NCBI GenBank assembly: GCA_003987725.1
Contig: RXJH01000004.1
Location: forward strand, 303,372 to 367,371
Length of the DNA stretch: 64,000 bases
Source: Hyphomicrobium sp.
GTDB taxonomy: Bacteria; Pseudomonadota; Alphaproteobacteria; Rhizobiales; Hyphomicrobiaceae
Direction: 5' to 3'
The notes below the pieces were generated by a model. It was not told where the DNA came from. It saw only the letters and a list, made by a program, of their open reading frames with translations, and did no database searches. The translations under genes were made by a program, and so were the position numbers. Below are positions 19,108 to 27,365 of the stretch, in pieces; the stretch's first letter is position 1; each line of letters begins with the position of its first letter.

Positions 19108-19761
19108 TCAGGCGTGCTTAGCGCCTATGCGGGCGAGCGCCGAATAATCGTAGCGGCCTTGATTGAAGACTGCGGAGCGGCCGTGGCGCTTCGCCGTTTC
19201 GCGCGTGACTGCTTCGAGATCATGCCGCGGTGTGACGCTGAAACGGGTGAGCCAGGCGCGCATCGCTTTGCGCGGAAGCGCGTGCATCGATTGCATGGTG
19301 CCGAAGTCGACGATGTGCAGTTCTCCGCGCGGGGCGAGCTGCGAGACGGCACGGTCGATCACTGCTTCCCAGGGCGGAATCATCGAAAGCGCGTAAGAGA
19401 TGAAAATCCGGTCGAACTTTCTGACGCCGAACAGCTCCGCGGGCGAAAACGTCGTGGCGTCGGCTTGCGCAACTGAAATGGCGTCGCGGGCGGGGCTGCG
19501 TTCGATGGCGGCGCGCGCCGTCTTCAGCATCTCTTCGGAGACGTCGAGGCCATAGAATTGCACGGCGGGATAAAGGTTTGCGGCGCGAAGCAGATTGCGC
19601 GCCGTGCCGCAGCCGATTTCGAGAACCGATCCGGCGACCGGGGGATTGATCTCTTCGATCAGCTGGTCGCGGCCGAGGAGATAGTAGCGGCGCGTGAGGT
19701 CGTAGATGTAGCGCTGGTGGCGATACATTCCATCCATCGCGCTTGCGGCCGTATCGGTCAT
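19108..19761 (-). CDS. btaB: Diacylglyceryl-homoserine N-methyltransferase (betaine lipid synthesis)
   Basis: A 217-residue class I SAM methyltransferase with the binding loop VLEIGCGTARN (residues 46-56), 'YGLDVSEEML' and a substrate region 'SYALSMIPPWEAVIDRA'. Next to btaA it is assigned as BtaB, which trimethylates diacylglyceryl-homoserine to the betaine lipid DGTS. A GTG four codons upstream (19773) overlaps the btaA stop as GTGA and may be the true start through translational coupling; the ATG has no clear ribosome-binding site. Third gene of the plcP-btaA-btaB operon. Confidence 0.88.
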   Translation of the reverse strand: MTDTAASAMDGMYRHQRYIYDLTRRYYLLGRDQLIEEINPPVAGSVLEIGCGTARNLLRAANLYPAVQFYGLDVSEEMLKTARAAIERSPARDAISVAQADATTFSPAELFGVRKFDRIFISYALSMIPPWEAVIDRAVSQLAPRGELHIVDFGTMQSMHALPRKAMRAWLTRFSVTPRHDLEAVTRETAKRHGRSAVFNQGRYDYSALARIGAKHA

Positions 19762-19769
19762 CGCGGCGG

Positions 19770-21014
19770 TCACGCGGTTTTGACGTAGAGATGGAAGCCG
19801 CCGTAGATCGCGGAGCGGTCCTTGGCGTGAATCTCGGCCGACTTCGCGATGTCGTAGGTCCACTGGCTGAGAATGGCGTCGGAGACGCGGCCAGGGAGAA
19901 TGCTTTCTTCGCCTGCGGTGCGGAAAATGACACGCGCGCCCGTGCGGGCGGTCCGCGTGATCTCACGCCAGAGCGAATTCAGTGCTGCGTCGTCCATCCA
20001 GTCCTGCGCGTCGAGCAGCACGTAACGGTCGAGGCTGTCTGCCGGTTCGTTCGAGAGAAAGCGGATCATGTTGTCGTGGACGACCTCGACCCGGCTGGCG
20101 CGGGCTTTGACGGCCATGAAATTCGCTTTGTCGAGATAGGGCGGGCAGGAGCCCTCGCCTTGCGCCGCGTAGCGCCGGCCGAACGCCTGCCAGGCGAAAT
20201 AATTGTCCTTGAGGTCGAAGCCCGTCGCCAAACGTTCGGCGCGTTCCTTCAGAACATCGGCCATCGGCCGCGTGTTGCCGTTCGACAGTGCATCGTATTG
20301 CACCGGCGGGATTCCCAGGCCGAAGAGCGAGGCGCGGTTGGACGTGATCCAGCGCAACACCGGATGATTGAAGGCCGGCGCGACTTCGCGGGCGAAGATT
20401 TCGCGCTGCTCTTCGATGTTGCGGGCATCGAGGATACGTTTTGGATTCGCGCCGAAGACGCGGGCGGCGAGATGTCCGGTCGCGATGAAGCGTCCGAGCA
20501 GCCCGTAATGATAGAAATTGCGCGCGAACCGCGTGATGCGGCGGCGTCCCGTCAGATCGCGGCCTTCCCAATAGCTCCGCGTATCCGCGTCGAGATGTTG
20601 GGCGATGAGATCGTTATAAAGGTGGACATTGCGGCGGTCGTTGGCGGCGCCGAAGAAGCGGAAGAATGTTGCGTGGTTCGGCAGGTGCTGGGCGGCGGCG
20701 ATTTTCAGCTTCAGCAACGCGATGTGCGTTTCATTGAGATCGATCGCGTAAATGCGCGCCGGGTTGGCGGTCAGATAGCTCATGACGTTGCAACCGCCCG
20801 AGGCGATCGTGAGCATGCGGCTTTGCGGCGTGAGCTCGAGCGCCTCCATATCGGCGCGCGGATCTTCCCAGATCTGCGGGTAGACCATCGAGCGGAACGC
20901 AAACGTGAAGGTGCGTTCGAGAATGCCAGCTAAGCTCAGCGCGCTGTTCTGATGAACTGCTTCGCTCAATAGATCGGTGCTCGCCGGCTCAAAAACTTTT
21001 GCGGTGACGTTCAA
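19770..21014 (-). CDS. btaA: SAM:diacylglycerol 3-amino-3-carboxypropyltransferase (betaine lipid synthesis)
   Basis: A 414-residue BtaA/DUF3419 protein. It moves the aminocarboxypropyl group of SAM onto diacylglycerol, giving diacylglyceryl-homoserine and methylthioadenosine. The family signatures 'FRSMVYPQIWEDPRADMEAL' and 'ASGGCNVMSYL' and the C-terminal 'DAQDWMDD' region are clear. I place the start at a TTG with GGAG 7 bases upstream, giving 'LNVTAKVFEPAS'; earlier ATGs would overlap the preceding gene. Known relatives are induced by phosphate starvation. Confidence 0.9.
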   Translation of the reverse strand: MNVTAKVFEPASTDLLSEAVHQNSALSLAGILERTFTFAFRSMVYPQIWEDPRADMEALELTPQSRMLTIASGGCNVMSYLTANPARIYAIDLNETHIALLKLKIAAAQHLPNHATFFRFFGAANDRRNVHLYNDLIAQHLDADTRSYWEGRDLTGRRRITRFARNFYHYGLLGRFIATGHLAARVFGANPKRILDARNIEEQREIFAREVAPAFNHPVLRWITSNRASLFGLGIPPVQYDALSNGNTRPMADVLKERAERLATGFDLKDNYFAWQAFGRRYAAQGEGSCPPYLDKANFMAVKARASRVEVVHDNMIRFLSNEPADSLDRYVLLDAQDWMDDAALNSLWREITRTARTGARVIFRTAGEESILPGRVSDAILSQWTYDIAKSAEIHAKDRSAIYGGFHLYVKTA

Positions 21015-21061
21015 TTGAGATCTCCGTTCGCCGGGCTTATCGTTGCCGGACGTGATGCCGC

Positions 21062-21871
21062 TTATGCCGCTTCGATGAACCAACGGCCTGAAGGCGCCTG
21101 CGAACCGCGGACAGCCATGTGCTCTTTCCAACGAATGATTTCGAATTGGCCATCGAAGCGCTCGCCGATGGCGGTGCAGCTTTCGACCCAATCGCCGCAA
21201 TTCAGATAGTGAATGCCGTCGATCATGCGTTCGTTGGCGTGATGAATGTGGCCGCAGATGAGGCCATGCGTCTCGCGGCGGCGCGCTTCTCCGGCAAGAG
21301 CTTCTTCGAACTCGCCGATGTAATTGACGGCGCTTTTCACTTTGTGTTTCAGGAACGCCGATAGCGACCAGTGACCGAGGCCGAGCATGCGGCGCATGAA
21401 GTTCAGCGGCACGTTGAGAGCGAGAGCCGCGTCGTAGGAGCGATCGCCGAGGAATGCCAGCCAGCGGGCATAGCGGACGACGACATCGAATTCGTCGCCG
21501 TGCAGAACGAGATAGCGCTTGCCGTTGGCGCCTTCGTGAATGGCGTCGCGGCGAAGTTCGACGCCGCCGAAATTCATGCCGGTATAGTCGCGCAAACCGT
21601 CGTCGTGATTGCCGGGGATGAAGACGACGCGCGTGCCCTTACGGGATTTGCGCAGCAATTTCTGCAGGACGTCGTTATGGCTCTGCGGCCAGTGGGGACC
21701 GCGGCGTACCTTCCAGAAATCGACGATGTCGCCGACCAGGTAGAGTTCCTGGCATTCAACGCATTTCAGGAAGTCGAGAAGAGCTGTCGCTTGCGAATTG
21801 CGCATCCCCAGGTGGATGTCGGAAATGAAGACTGCTCGGTATTCGATGTGTTCCGGGTTCGGTGCGCTCAA
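21062..21871 (-). CDS. plcP: PlcP-like metallophosphoesterase (phospholipase C type)
   Basis: A 269-residue calcineurin-like phosphoesterase. Metal motifs in order: SDIHLG (Asp18, His20), VGDIVDFW (Asp48), GNHDD (Asn88, His89), HGDEFD (His124) and GHIH (207-210). Such proteins are often labelled LpxH, but linkage to btaA/btaB points to the Sinorhizobium PlcP type, which cleaves phosphatidylcholine to diacylglycerol for phosphorus-free lipid synthesis. The start is TTG with GGGGG 6 bases upstream; no closer ATG exists. First gene of the operon. Lipid A function remains the alternative. Confidence 0.82.
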   Translation of the reverse strand: MSAPNPEHIEYRAVFISDIHLGMRNSQATALLDFLKCVECQELYLVGDIVDFWKVRRGPHWPQSHNDVLQKLLRKSRKGTRVVFIPGNHDDGLRDYTGMNFGGVELRRDAIHEGANGKRYLVLHGDEFDVVVRYARWLAFLGDRSYDAALALNVPLNFMRRMLGLGHWSLSAFLKHKVKSAVNYIGEFEEALAGEARRRETHGLICGHIHHANERMIDGIHYLNCGDWVESCTAIGERFDGQFEIIRWKEHMAVRGSQAPSGRWFIEAA

Positions 21872-21943
21872 GGTCGGCCCCCAGTCAGTACGCTTCCCAT
21901 AAAAGCGACTTAGCTTTCATGTAAAACGTAGGACGGGATTCAT

Positions 21944-21961
21944 GTTACAGGCGTGTGACGA
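21944..21961 (-). promoter_or_regulatory. Candidate Pho box upstream of plcP-btaA-btaB
   Basis: On the minus strand, TCGTCAC-ACGC-CTGTAAC has two half-sites spaced 11 bases apart, as in the PhoB consensus CTGTCAY-N4-CTGTCAY; 11 of 14 half-site positions agree by hand alignment. It ends 73 bases before the TTG start. No clear -10 box was identified. Confidence 0.4.
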
Positions 21962-22156
21962 CAGCCTGCGGCAGCTTCAAATGCGCACGCCAGGAAATAG
22001 GTACTCCCCCGGATTTACCAAGACCCGCGGATAAAATTTATTCCAGGCACCGTGTTTCGGCTGCACCTTGGCTTAATCCGCACAGTGCGGAACCGGCCGC
22101 CAAAACGGGGCCGCCAGGATGCGGACGTCGCATCCGTTTAGCGACGATTCGTGATC

Positions 22157-22390
22157 TCAGAGTTCTGTTCTTTGGGAGATGCGTTCCCAGGCGAACAACA
22201 GAGCTGTGTCGACGGCGCCGACGAGAAGAAAGGCCAGCGCGATCGGATACGTCGATGATTCAGGCAACCCGAGATCGGCTCCGCGAGTTGCAACGGCGAG
22301 TGCTGAGATGAGGCTGAGAAGGGCAAGTACGGCGAAGACAACTTGGACGAACTTCAACGAACGCTCACGTTCGCGACTGATGGTGTCCAT
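22157..22390 (-). CDS. Small two-pass membrane protein, unrecognised
   Basis: A 77-residue protein with two transmembrane helices (about residues 13-33 and 47-66), a charged N-terminus (MDTISRERERS) and a short C-terminal tail. GAGGA lies 8 bases before the ATG. The reading frame continues upstream without a start of comparable quality. It is flanked by cca and the plcP operon on the same strand. No function assigned. Confidence 0.6.
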   Translation of the reverse strand: MDTISRERERSLKFVQVVFAVLALLSLISALAVATRGADLGLPESSTYPIALAFLLVGAVDTALLFAWERISQRTEL

Positions 22391-22487
22391 CAAGGGTTTC
22401 CTCAACGCAATACAGAATGGCTGACCCGGCGACGGGCGGGAACTTAGCTTGAGCAAAAGCTGAGGTGAAGTGAAATTTGACGGATAG

Positions 22488-23744
22488 CTATGCAAGTGCC
22501 TTCGCCGCCAGATCTTTGAGCACGCTGCGCTGCAGTTCGGCATCGGAAGGGAAGTTATTCCCCATCCACCAATTTTCGAATGCCTGAAGCACGTTGCCGA
22601 TGGCCGGTCCGGGTGCGAGGCCGAGTGCAATGACGTCACTGCCTGAGACGGGCAATTTGGGGACGGTCCAGCGATCCGGCAGCAGCGCTCTTGCGCGCCA
22701 ATTTTGCGAACTGGGCGGAGCTTCGGAGCGCGCCCAAGCAAGGAGAACCGCGCGCTTGAAGTTTTCCGGGCCGAGCTTGTAAAGGGCAGCGCGTCCCACC
22801 GCTTCGGACGTTTCCGGATCGATGCCGGGTTCGGTCGCGAACGCGATGGCGATGCGAGAGGCCTCTGCGTTCGAGAGCTTCAGCTGTTCGGCGAGAAAGG
22901 TCTCGTCGCCCGGATGAATGACAGCGAGCGCAGCGAGGCGCGTTACCGGATCGGGAGTTTCGCCGAGGGCGGCTTCAATTGCGGCGAGACGCGCGAAACG
23001 ATCCGGCTCGATGAGCGTGCGAATAGCGAGCTGCAAGATGCCGGCTTTGTACATGACAGCGAGAACTTCCGGCGCATTCGGCGCGGCGAGAAGCTTCAGC
23101 ATTTCGGCTCGAACACGTTCGGCGGAGAGAAGGATGAGGCCATCCTTCAATTCTTCCGCAGCCGCGAGACCCGTTGGATCGATGTGGCCGTCGCCGTATT
23201 GGGCGCTGAAGCGGAAAAAGCGCAAAATGCGGAGGAAATCCTCGCGTATCCGCTGTTTCGCGTCGCCGATGAAACGAACGTGATGTTTGCGCAAATCGTC
23301 GAGGCCGCCGACGGGATCGTAGAGGGTTCCGTCGGGATCGCAGTAGAGCGCGTTGATCGTGAAGTCGCGGCGCGAGGCGTCTTCGTTCCAATCGCCGGTG
23401 AAGGCGACGACCGCGTGACGACCATCGGTCTCGACGTCGCGACGGAGCGTCGTGACCTCATAGGGCTGTCCGTCCGCGACGACGGTTATGGTGCCGTGAT
23501 CAATGCCCGTCGGATGGGCACCGAGGCCGGCGGCACGGGCTAGGCGCTCGGTTTCCTCGGGGGGTGCCGTCGTTGCGATATCGACCTCGTTCACCGGGCG
23601 ATCGATTAGCGTGTTGCGTACGGCGCCACCGACGACTCGCGTTGTGGCGCCGCCTTTGGCGAGTGCGGCGAACACTTTTTCGAGGGCGGGAGCGTGTAGC
23701 CAGGCGGCATTCACGCGTGGCCATTTGATTGCGCTATCGGTCAT
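22488..23744 (-). CDS. cca: CCA-adding enzyme / tRNA nucleotidyltransferase
   Basis: A 418-residue class II nucleotidyltransferase. The head motif RVVGGAVRNTL (36-46) is present, but the usual DxD reads Glu53-Val-Asp55 (NEVDIAT). The second motif 'RRDFTINALYCD' and the RRFFRFSAQYG ATP/CTP-recognition region follow. It adds or repairs the 3' CCA of tRNAs; poly(A) polymerase is the alternative within the family. Last gene of a nudix-DUF6111-cca operon, 3 bases after the preceding stop. Confidence 0.92.
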   Translation of the reverse strand: MTDSAIKWPRVNAAWLHAPALEKVFAALAKGGATTRVVGGAVRNTLIDRPVNEVDIATTAPPEETERLARAAGLGAHPTGIDHGTITVVADGQPYEVTTLRRDVETDGRHAVVAFTGDWNEDASRRDFTINALYCDPDGTLYDPVGGLDDLRKHHVRFIGDAKQRIREDFLRILRFFRFSAQYGDGHIDPTGLAAAEELKDGLILLSAERVRAEMLKLLAAPNAPEVLAVMYKAGILQLAIRTLIEPDRFARLAAIEAALGETPDPVTRLAALAVIHPGDETFLAEQLKLSNAEASRIAIAFATEPGIDPETSEAVGRAALYKLGPENFKRAVLLAWARSEAPPSSQNWRARALLPDRWTVPKLPVSGSDVIALGLAPGPAIGNVLQAFENWWMGNNFPSDAELQRSVLKDLAAKALA

Positions 23745-23747
23745 GGA

Positions 23748-24053
23748 TTACGGCTTCACCGTTTGCGGTTCATCCGGTTCCGGAACATGGACGCTATGGG
23801 CGGGCGCCAGTTTCCCATCCTCCATCGAGGCCGGTACGTAAACATCGCGTGGATTGTTGTGAGAGCGGGAGGAGAATGCGACGAGCGTTCCGAGCATCAA
23901 CGCTGCACCTGCGAAGAACAGGCGAAACAGCGGTGCCCGCGCGACGATTGACGGCAAGCCTGCCCATTCGTCTTCCTTGAACGCGACCCACATGATGTAA
24001 ACGAGCGTCGGCAACAGGAAGAAGAATACGTTTTCTATGACAATTCGGATCAT
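23748..24053 (-). CDS. DUF6111 family membrane protein
   Basis: A 101-residue protein with two membrane helices (about residues 6-24 and 45-63) and a soluble Pro-rich tail ending 'HVPEPDEPQTVKP'. The ATG overlaps the stop of the upstream nudix gene as ATGA, so translation is coupled, and cca follows directly. The nudix-DUF6111-cca order is one I associate with Hyphomicrobiales. The function is unknown. Confidence 0.75.
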   Translation of the reverse strand: MIRIVIENVFFFLLPTLVYIMWVAFKEDEWAGLPSIVARAPLFRLFFAGAALMLGTLVAFSSRSHNNPRDVYVPASMEDGKLAPAHSVHVPEPDEPQTVKP

Positions 24054-24715
24054 GCGGTGAACAGTCTCCGGTAGAGCGTGCGAATGATGCCCGCTGTCGC
24101 GCCCCAAATATAACGCTCTCCGTAGGGCATCGCATAGAAATGGCGCTCGACGCCGCCGAAGACACGGCTGTGTATCTGATGATTAGCTTCGTTCATCAAA
24201 AAAGCGAAAGGAACTTCAAAGACGGCGGCGACTTCTTGCGGGTCGGCGGTCAGGTCGAAGCCCGTCCGCACGAGCCCAACCGTCGGGGTGATGACGTAGC
24301 CGGTGCCCGTGCGGTACGGCGGCAGGAAGCCGACAGGCTCTATGAAGGATTTATCAAGCGCGATTTCTTCCCGGGTTTCCCGCAGTGCAGCAGCAAGTGG
24401 GCCGGCGTCGTCGGATTCGACCTTGCCTCCCGGAAAGGCGATCTGACCAGCGTGCGATGGCAAATGATCCGTTCGCGCGGTCAAGAGGACAGTCAGGGGC
24501 GATCGCGCTATGACCGGCACGAGAACGGCAGCGTGGCGAAGACCTGTCCGAGGCCGCGGACTGCCGGGATTGAGATCGTCGTCGCCAGGCGCGTGCGGCT
24601 CGTCGAGAGCCGGCGGGTTCGCGAGTAGGCGCGATCGTGCCAATGCCTCGAACGTTGCGGCATTGAGTTCCGGTATGTTCATATCTGTCATATTGGGGGC
24701 GGAAAGCGGGTTCAT
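24050..24715 (-). CDS. NUDIX hydrolase, CoA pyrophosphatase type
   Basis: About 221 residues. The nudix box is GGKVESDDAGPLAAALRETR followed by EEIAL, with the extra residues between GGKVE and the Ala-Leu-Arg-Glu helix typical of the CoA-diphosphatase subfamily (NudL/YeaB). Upstream 'LTARTDHLPSHAGQIAFPGG' also fits that subfamily. It would cleave CoA to phosphopantetheine and 3',5'-ADP. Start uncertain: ATGs at 24715, 24691 and 24682 all lack a strong ribosome-binding site. Opposite strand to the transglycosylase-like gene, so the two share a promoter region. Confidence 0.85.
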   Translation of the reverse strand: MNPLSAPNMTDMNIPELNAATFEALARSRLLANPPALDEPHAPGDDDLNPGSPRPRTGLRHAAVLVPVIARSPLTVLLTARTDHLPSHAGQIAFPGGKVESDDAGPLAAALRETREEIALDKSFIEPVGFLPPYRTGTGYVITPTVGLVRTGFDLTADPQEVAAVFEVPFAFLMNEANHQIHSRVFGGVERHFYAMPYGERYIWGATAGIIRTLYRRLFTA

Positions 24716-24803
24716 TGTTCCAAGCGTAATGGAATTTGAAGGATGATGCGATCGGATGGCCGGGCTCCAATGAATCACGGTACCTTCTTTTCGTGATTTC
24801 AAA

Positions 24804-26078
24804 ATGCGTCTCGTTGAAAAACTAGATCACAGCCAAGCGGGGCTGAGCGTGGCCTACCTACGAACGACATCACCATTGCGCGTGCTGGGCCTATGCATGA
24901 TGGCCCTGGCGGTGCTGTTTTTCGTCCCTTCGAGAGAAGCGCGGGCGCAATCGACTGCGGATTTTCTGGCTTCCCTTTCCAATGGCGAGGTGGACCAGTT
25001 TCAGGAGTGGAAGGCTGCGCGTCGCATTTTCGAAGCGCAACTCGACCAGTACTGGGCGGCGGTCGACGGCAAGCGCGACGTGCGCAAGCGGAAGCGGTCT
25101 CAGAAAATTCCGTTCAACGCTGGCGATTACGTGATGAGCTTTCCGCCCGCGTATCAGGGGCCGTCGCTTTCGGGCGAACTCGCCGCGAAATACGAACGGT
25201 TTCTCACGGTGCAGAGGCAGAGCGATCCGACGCAGCCGAAAGAGCTTGCAACGATCCCGGATTACCTCGCCGCGGCGAAGAGCGTTTACAATTTCGTTCC
25301 GGAGCGTGTGTCGGAGAAGGAATTCAAGATTCGCTACGCGAAGGAAGCGGCTGCGCTCGGTCTTTCGAAGGAGCAGGTCGTCAGAGTTTACGCGCTCGAG
25401 ACGGGCGGCGTCGGCACTTACGATATGCAATCGGGAATTCATCCGACGAAGAAGACCGGCCGGGCGATTTCGAGCGCGCTCGGCTATGCGCAGCTTCTCG
25501 ATGCCAACTCGATCAATGAGCTGGCGCGGAGCGGTCCGGCTTTCATTTCGCGCATTTCCGGGAAGCTCCGCGATCCGGGCAACACGCCCGAACGAACGGC
25601 GCTGCTCAAACACAAGCTGGCGGTGCTGAAGAAGATGTACGCCAACGTCAAGCATCAGCCGTTCGAATGGACCGTGCAGCAGGCCTACGCGAAGACGCGC
25701 GAGGGCATGGGTATCCACACGCTCAATATCGACGCCGACATTGGGCCGATGCTGCAAGCCATGAAGCTCAAGACGCTGCAGGATACGGCGCAGAAACAGG
25801 GACGGTATTCGCTTTCCGGCGCCGAACTTGAACTGATGAATCTGGCGGGGCCGATGACGGGCCTCGAGATGATGCAGTCGCCGGGATCGGAGGCGCCGAC
25901 GCCGAATTTCTTCGCAAGGCGCGCGTATTACATCAACAAAATGGTCATCGGCCTCAGCGGATCGCAGCTGCAAGCCGAACTCGACCGGCGGATGACGTAT
26001 GCCATTTCGAAGCCGGGTTCGGTTGAATTCGCGGCAGCATTCGACAGCGTTTCAACAAAAGGACGCGCCGAGCGTTGA
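24804..26078 (+). CDS. Secreted protein with lytic-transglycosylase-like core
   Basis: A 424-residue protein with a long N-region and a signal peptide ending AQS (about residue 50); a GTG at codon 16 may be the actual start. Around residue 196 'VYALETGGVGTYDMQSG' followed by 'SSALGYAQLLD' (224-233) resembles the catalytic Glu and the GxxQ motif of SLT/lysozyme-like folds, with Glu199 as candidate acid. I cannot assign a named family. Presumably periplasmic and perhaps acting on peptidoglycan. Confidence 0.6.
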   Translation: MRLVEKLDHSQAGLSVAYLRTTSPLRVLGLCMMALAVLFFVPSREARAQSTADFLASLSNGEVDQFQEWKAARRIFEAQLDQYWAAVDGKRDVRKRKRSQKIPFNAGDYVMSFPPAYQGPSLSGELAAKYERFLTVQRQSDPTQPKELATIPDYLAAAKSVYNFVPERVSEKEFKIRYAKEAAALGLSKEQVVRVYALETGGVGTYDMQSGIHPTKKTGRAISSALGYAQLLDANSINELARSGPAFISRISGKLRDPGNTPERTALLKHKLAVLKKMYANVKHQPFEWTVQQAYAKTREGMGIHTLNIDADIGPMLQAMKLKTLQDTAQKQGRYSLSGAELELMNLAGPMTGLEMMQSPGSEAPTPNFFARRAYYINKMVIGLSGSQLQAELDRRMTYAISKPGSVEFAAAFDSVSTKGRAER

Positions 26079-26110
26079 GCCCGGCGCCGCCTCGTGTAGG
26101 TGGTCCGGCC

Positions 26111-27181
26111 TCAGACGCGGACTTCTTCCGGCGTGAGGGCCGGATAATCCGTGTATCCCTTGGCGGTGCCGCCGTAGAACGACGAAGGATCCGGCGGGTT
26201 CAGCGGTGCATTCAGTTCAAGCCGCTTCGGCAAGTCCGGATTGGCGATGAACTGCTTACCGAAGGACACTGCATCGGCCGTTCCCGATTTGATGACGGCT
26301 TCCGCCGATTCCTTCGTGAACTTTTCGTTGGCAATCAGCACGCCGCCGAATGCCTTCTTCAGTTCCGGGCTGATCCAATCCGGTGCTTCATGCTCGCGCG
26401 TGAAGATGAAGGCTATTTTCCGCTTTCCGACTTCGCGCGCGACGTAGCTGAAGGTCGCGAGGCGGTCGCTATCGCCCATCGAATGTGAATCGGCGCGCGG
26501 TGCGAGATGTAGTCCGACCCGATCCGCGCCCCACACATCGATGCAGGCGTCGACGACTTCGAGCATCAAGCGCGCGCGATTTTCGATGGGGCCGCCGTAG
26601 GCATCGGTTCGATGGTTGGTCGAATCCTGCAGGAACTGATCGAGCAGATAGCCGTTGGCGCCATGCACTTCGACGCCGTCGAAGCCTGCGCGTTTGGCGT
26701 TCTCGGCGCCACGGCGATAGGCGGCGACGACGCCGGGGATTTCGCTGATGTCCAGCGCTCGCGGCACGACGTAATCGCGCATCGGACGAACGAGACTCAC
26801 GTGGCCCTTGGCGGCGATGGCGCTCGGCGCGACGGGCAATTCACCGTCGAGATAGACGGGATCGGAAATACGGCCGACGTGCCAGAGCTGCAGAAGAATT
26901 GTGCCGCCGGCGGCGTGGACGGCATCGGTGATGCGCTTCCAGCCCGCGACCTGCTCATCCGACCAGATGCCTGGCGTGTCGGGATAGCCTACGCCCATCG
27001 GCGTAACGGACGTCGCTTCCGTGACCAGCAGGCCGGCGGACGCACGCTGCACATAATATTCGCGCATGAGGTCGTTGGGCACGCGTCCGGCGCTGGCGCG
27101 GCAACGCGTCAAGGGGGCGAGCACAACGCGATTCTTCAGCGAGAACGCGCCGGCTTGGAGCGGGTCGAAGAGTGATGCCAT
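26111..27181 (-). CDS. Old Yellow Enzyme / alkene reductase (N-ethylmaleimide reductase-like)
   Basis: A 356-residue FMN-dependent TIM-barrel enzyme. Characteristic segments are 'NRVVLAPLTRCRA', 'ILLQLWHVGRISDP' and 'GFDGVEVHGANGYLLDQFL', ending in 'SFYGGTAKGYTDYP', as in NemA/OYE proteins. It reduces activated C=C bonds or nitro compounds using NAD(P)H. AGGA lies 7 bases before the ATG. Single gene; no regulator of the NemR type is adjacent. Confidence 0.92.
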   Translation of the reverse strand: MASLFDPLQAGAFSLKNRVVLAPLTRCRASAGRVPNDLMREYYVQRASAGLLVTEATSVTPMGVGYPDTPGIWSDEQVAGWKRITDAVHAAGGTILLQLWHVGRISDPVYLDGELPVAPSAIAAKGHVSLVRPMRDYVVPRALDISEIPGVVAAYRRGAENAKRAGFDGVEVHGANGYLLDQFLQDSTNHRTDAYGGPIENRARLMLEVVDACIDVWGADRVGLHLAPRADSHSMGDSDRLATFSYVAREVGKRKIAFIFTREHEAPDWISPELKKAFGGVLIANEKFTKESAEAVIKSGTADAVSFGKQFIANPDLPKRLELNAPLNPPDPSSFYGGTAKGYTDYPALTPEEVRV

Positions 27182-27365
27182 TGCATATTCCTAGGGATTG
27201 TTCGGCGGGAGGTTGCCGATCGATGCGGCTGTCAGGAGGAAACGCTGATACGTGCGGATCTTGCAGGTGCTCCAAAGCTGGGAAAGAAGCGGCCTCAACG
27301 CAAGGCAAAAGGGCTCTGCATTATTGACGCGGTTGCGATAGCAGAAATTGTGATTGCGGAAGCGT

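Noticed and set aside
21062..21871. Annotation of the phosphoesterase as LpxH
   Set aside because: Motifs alone allow it, but linkage to btaA/btaB and use of LpxI in alphaproteobacteria make PlcP more likely.
21950..21965. Second way to pair CTGTCGT and CTGTAAC as a Pho box
   Set aside because: Half-sites would be 14 bases apart instead of 11; the register at 21944-21961 fits better.
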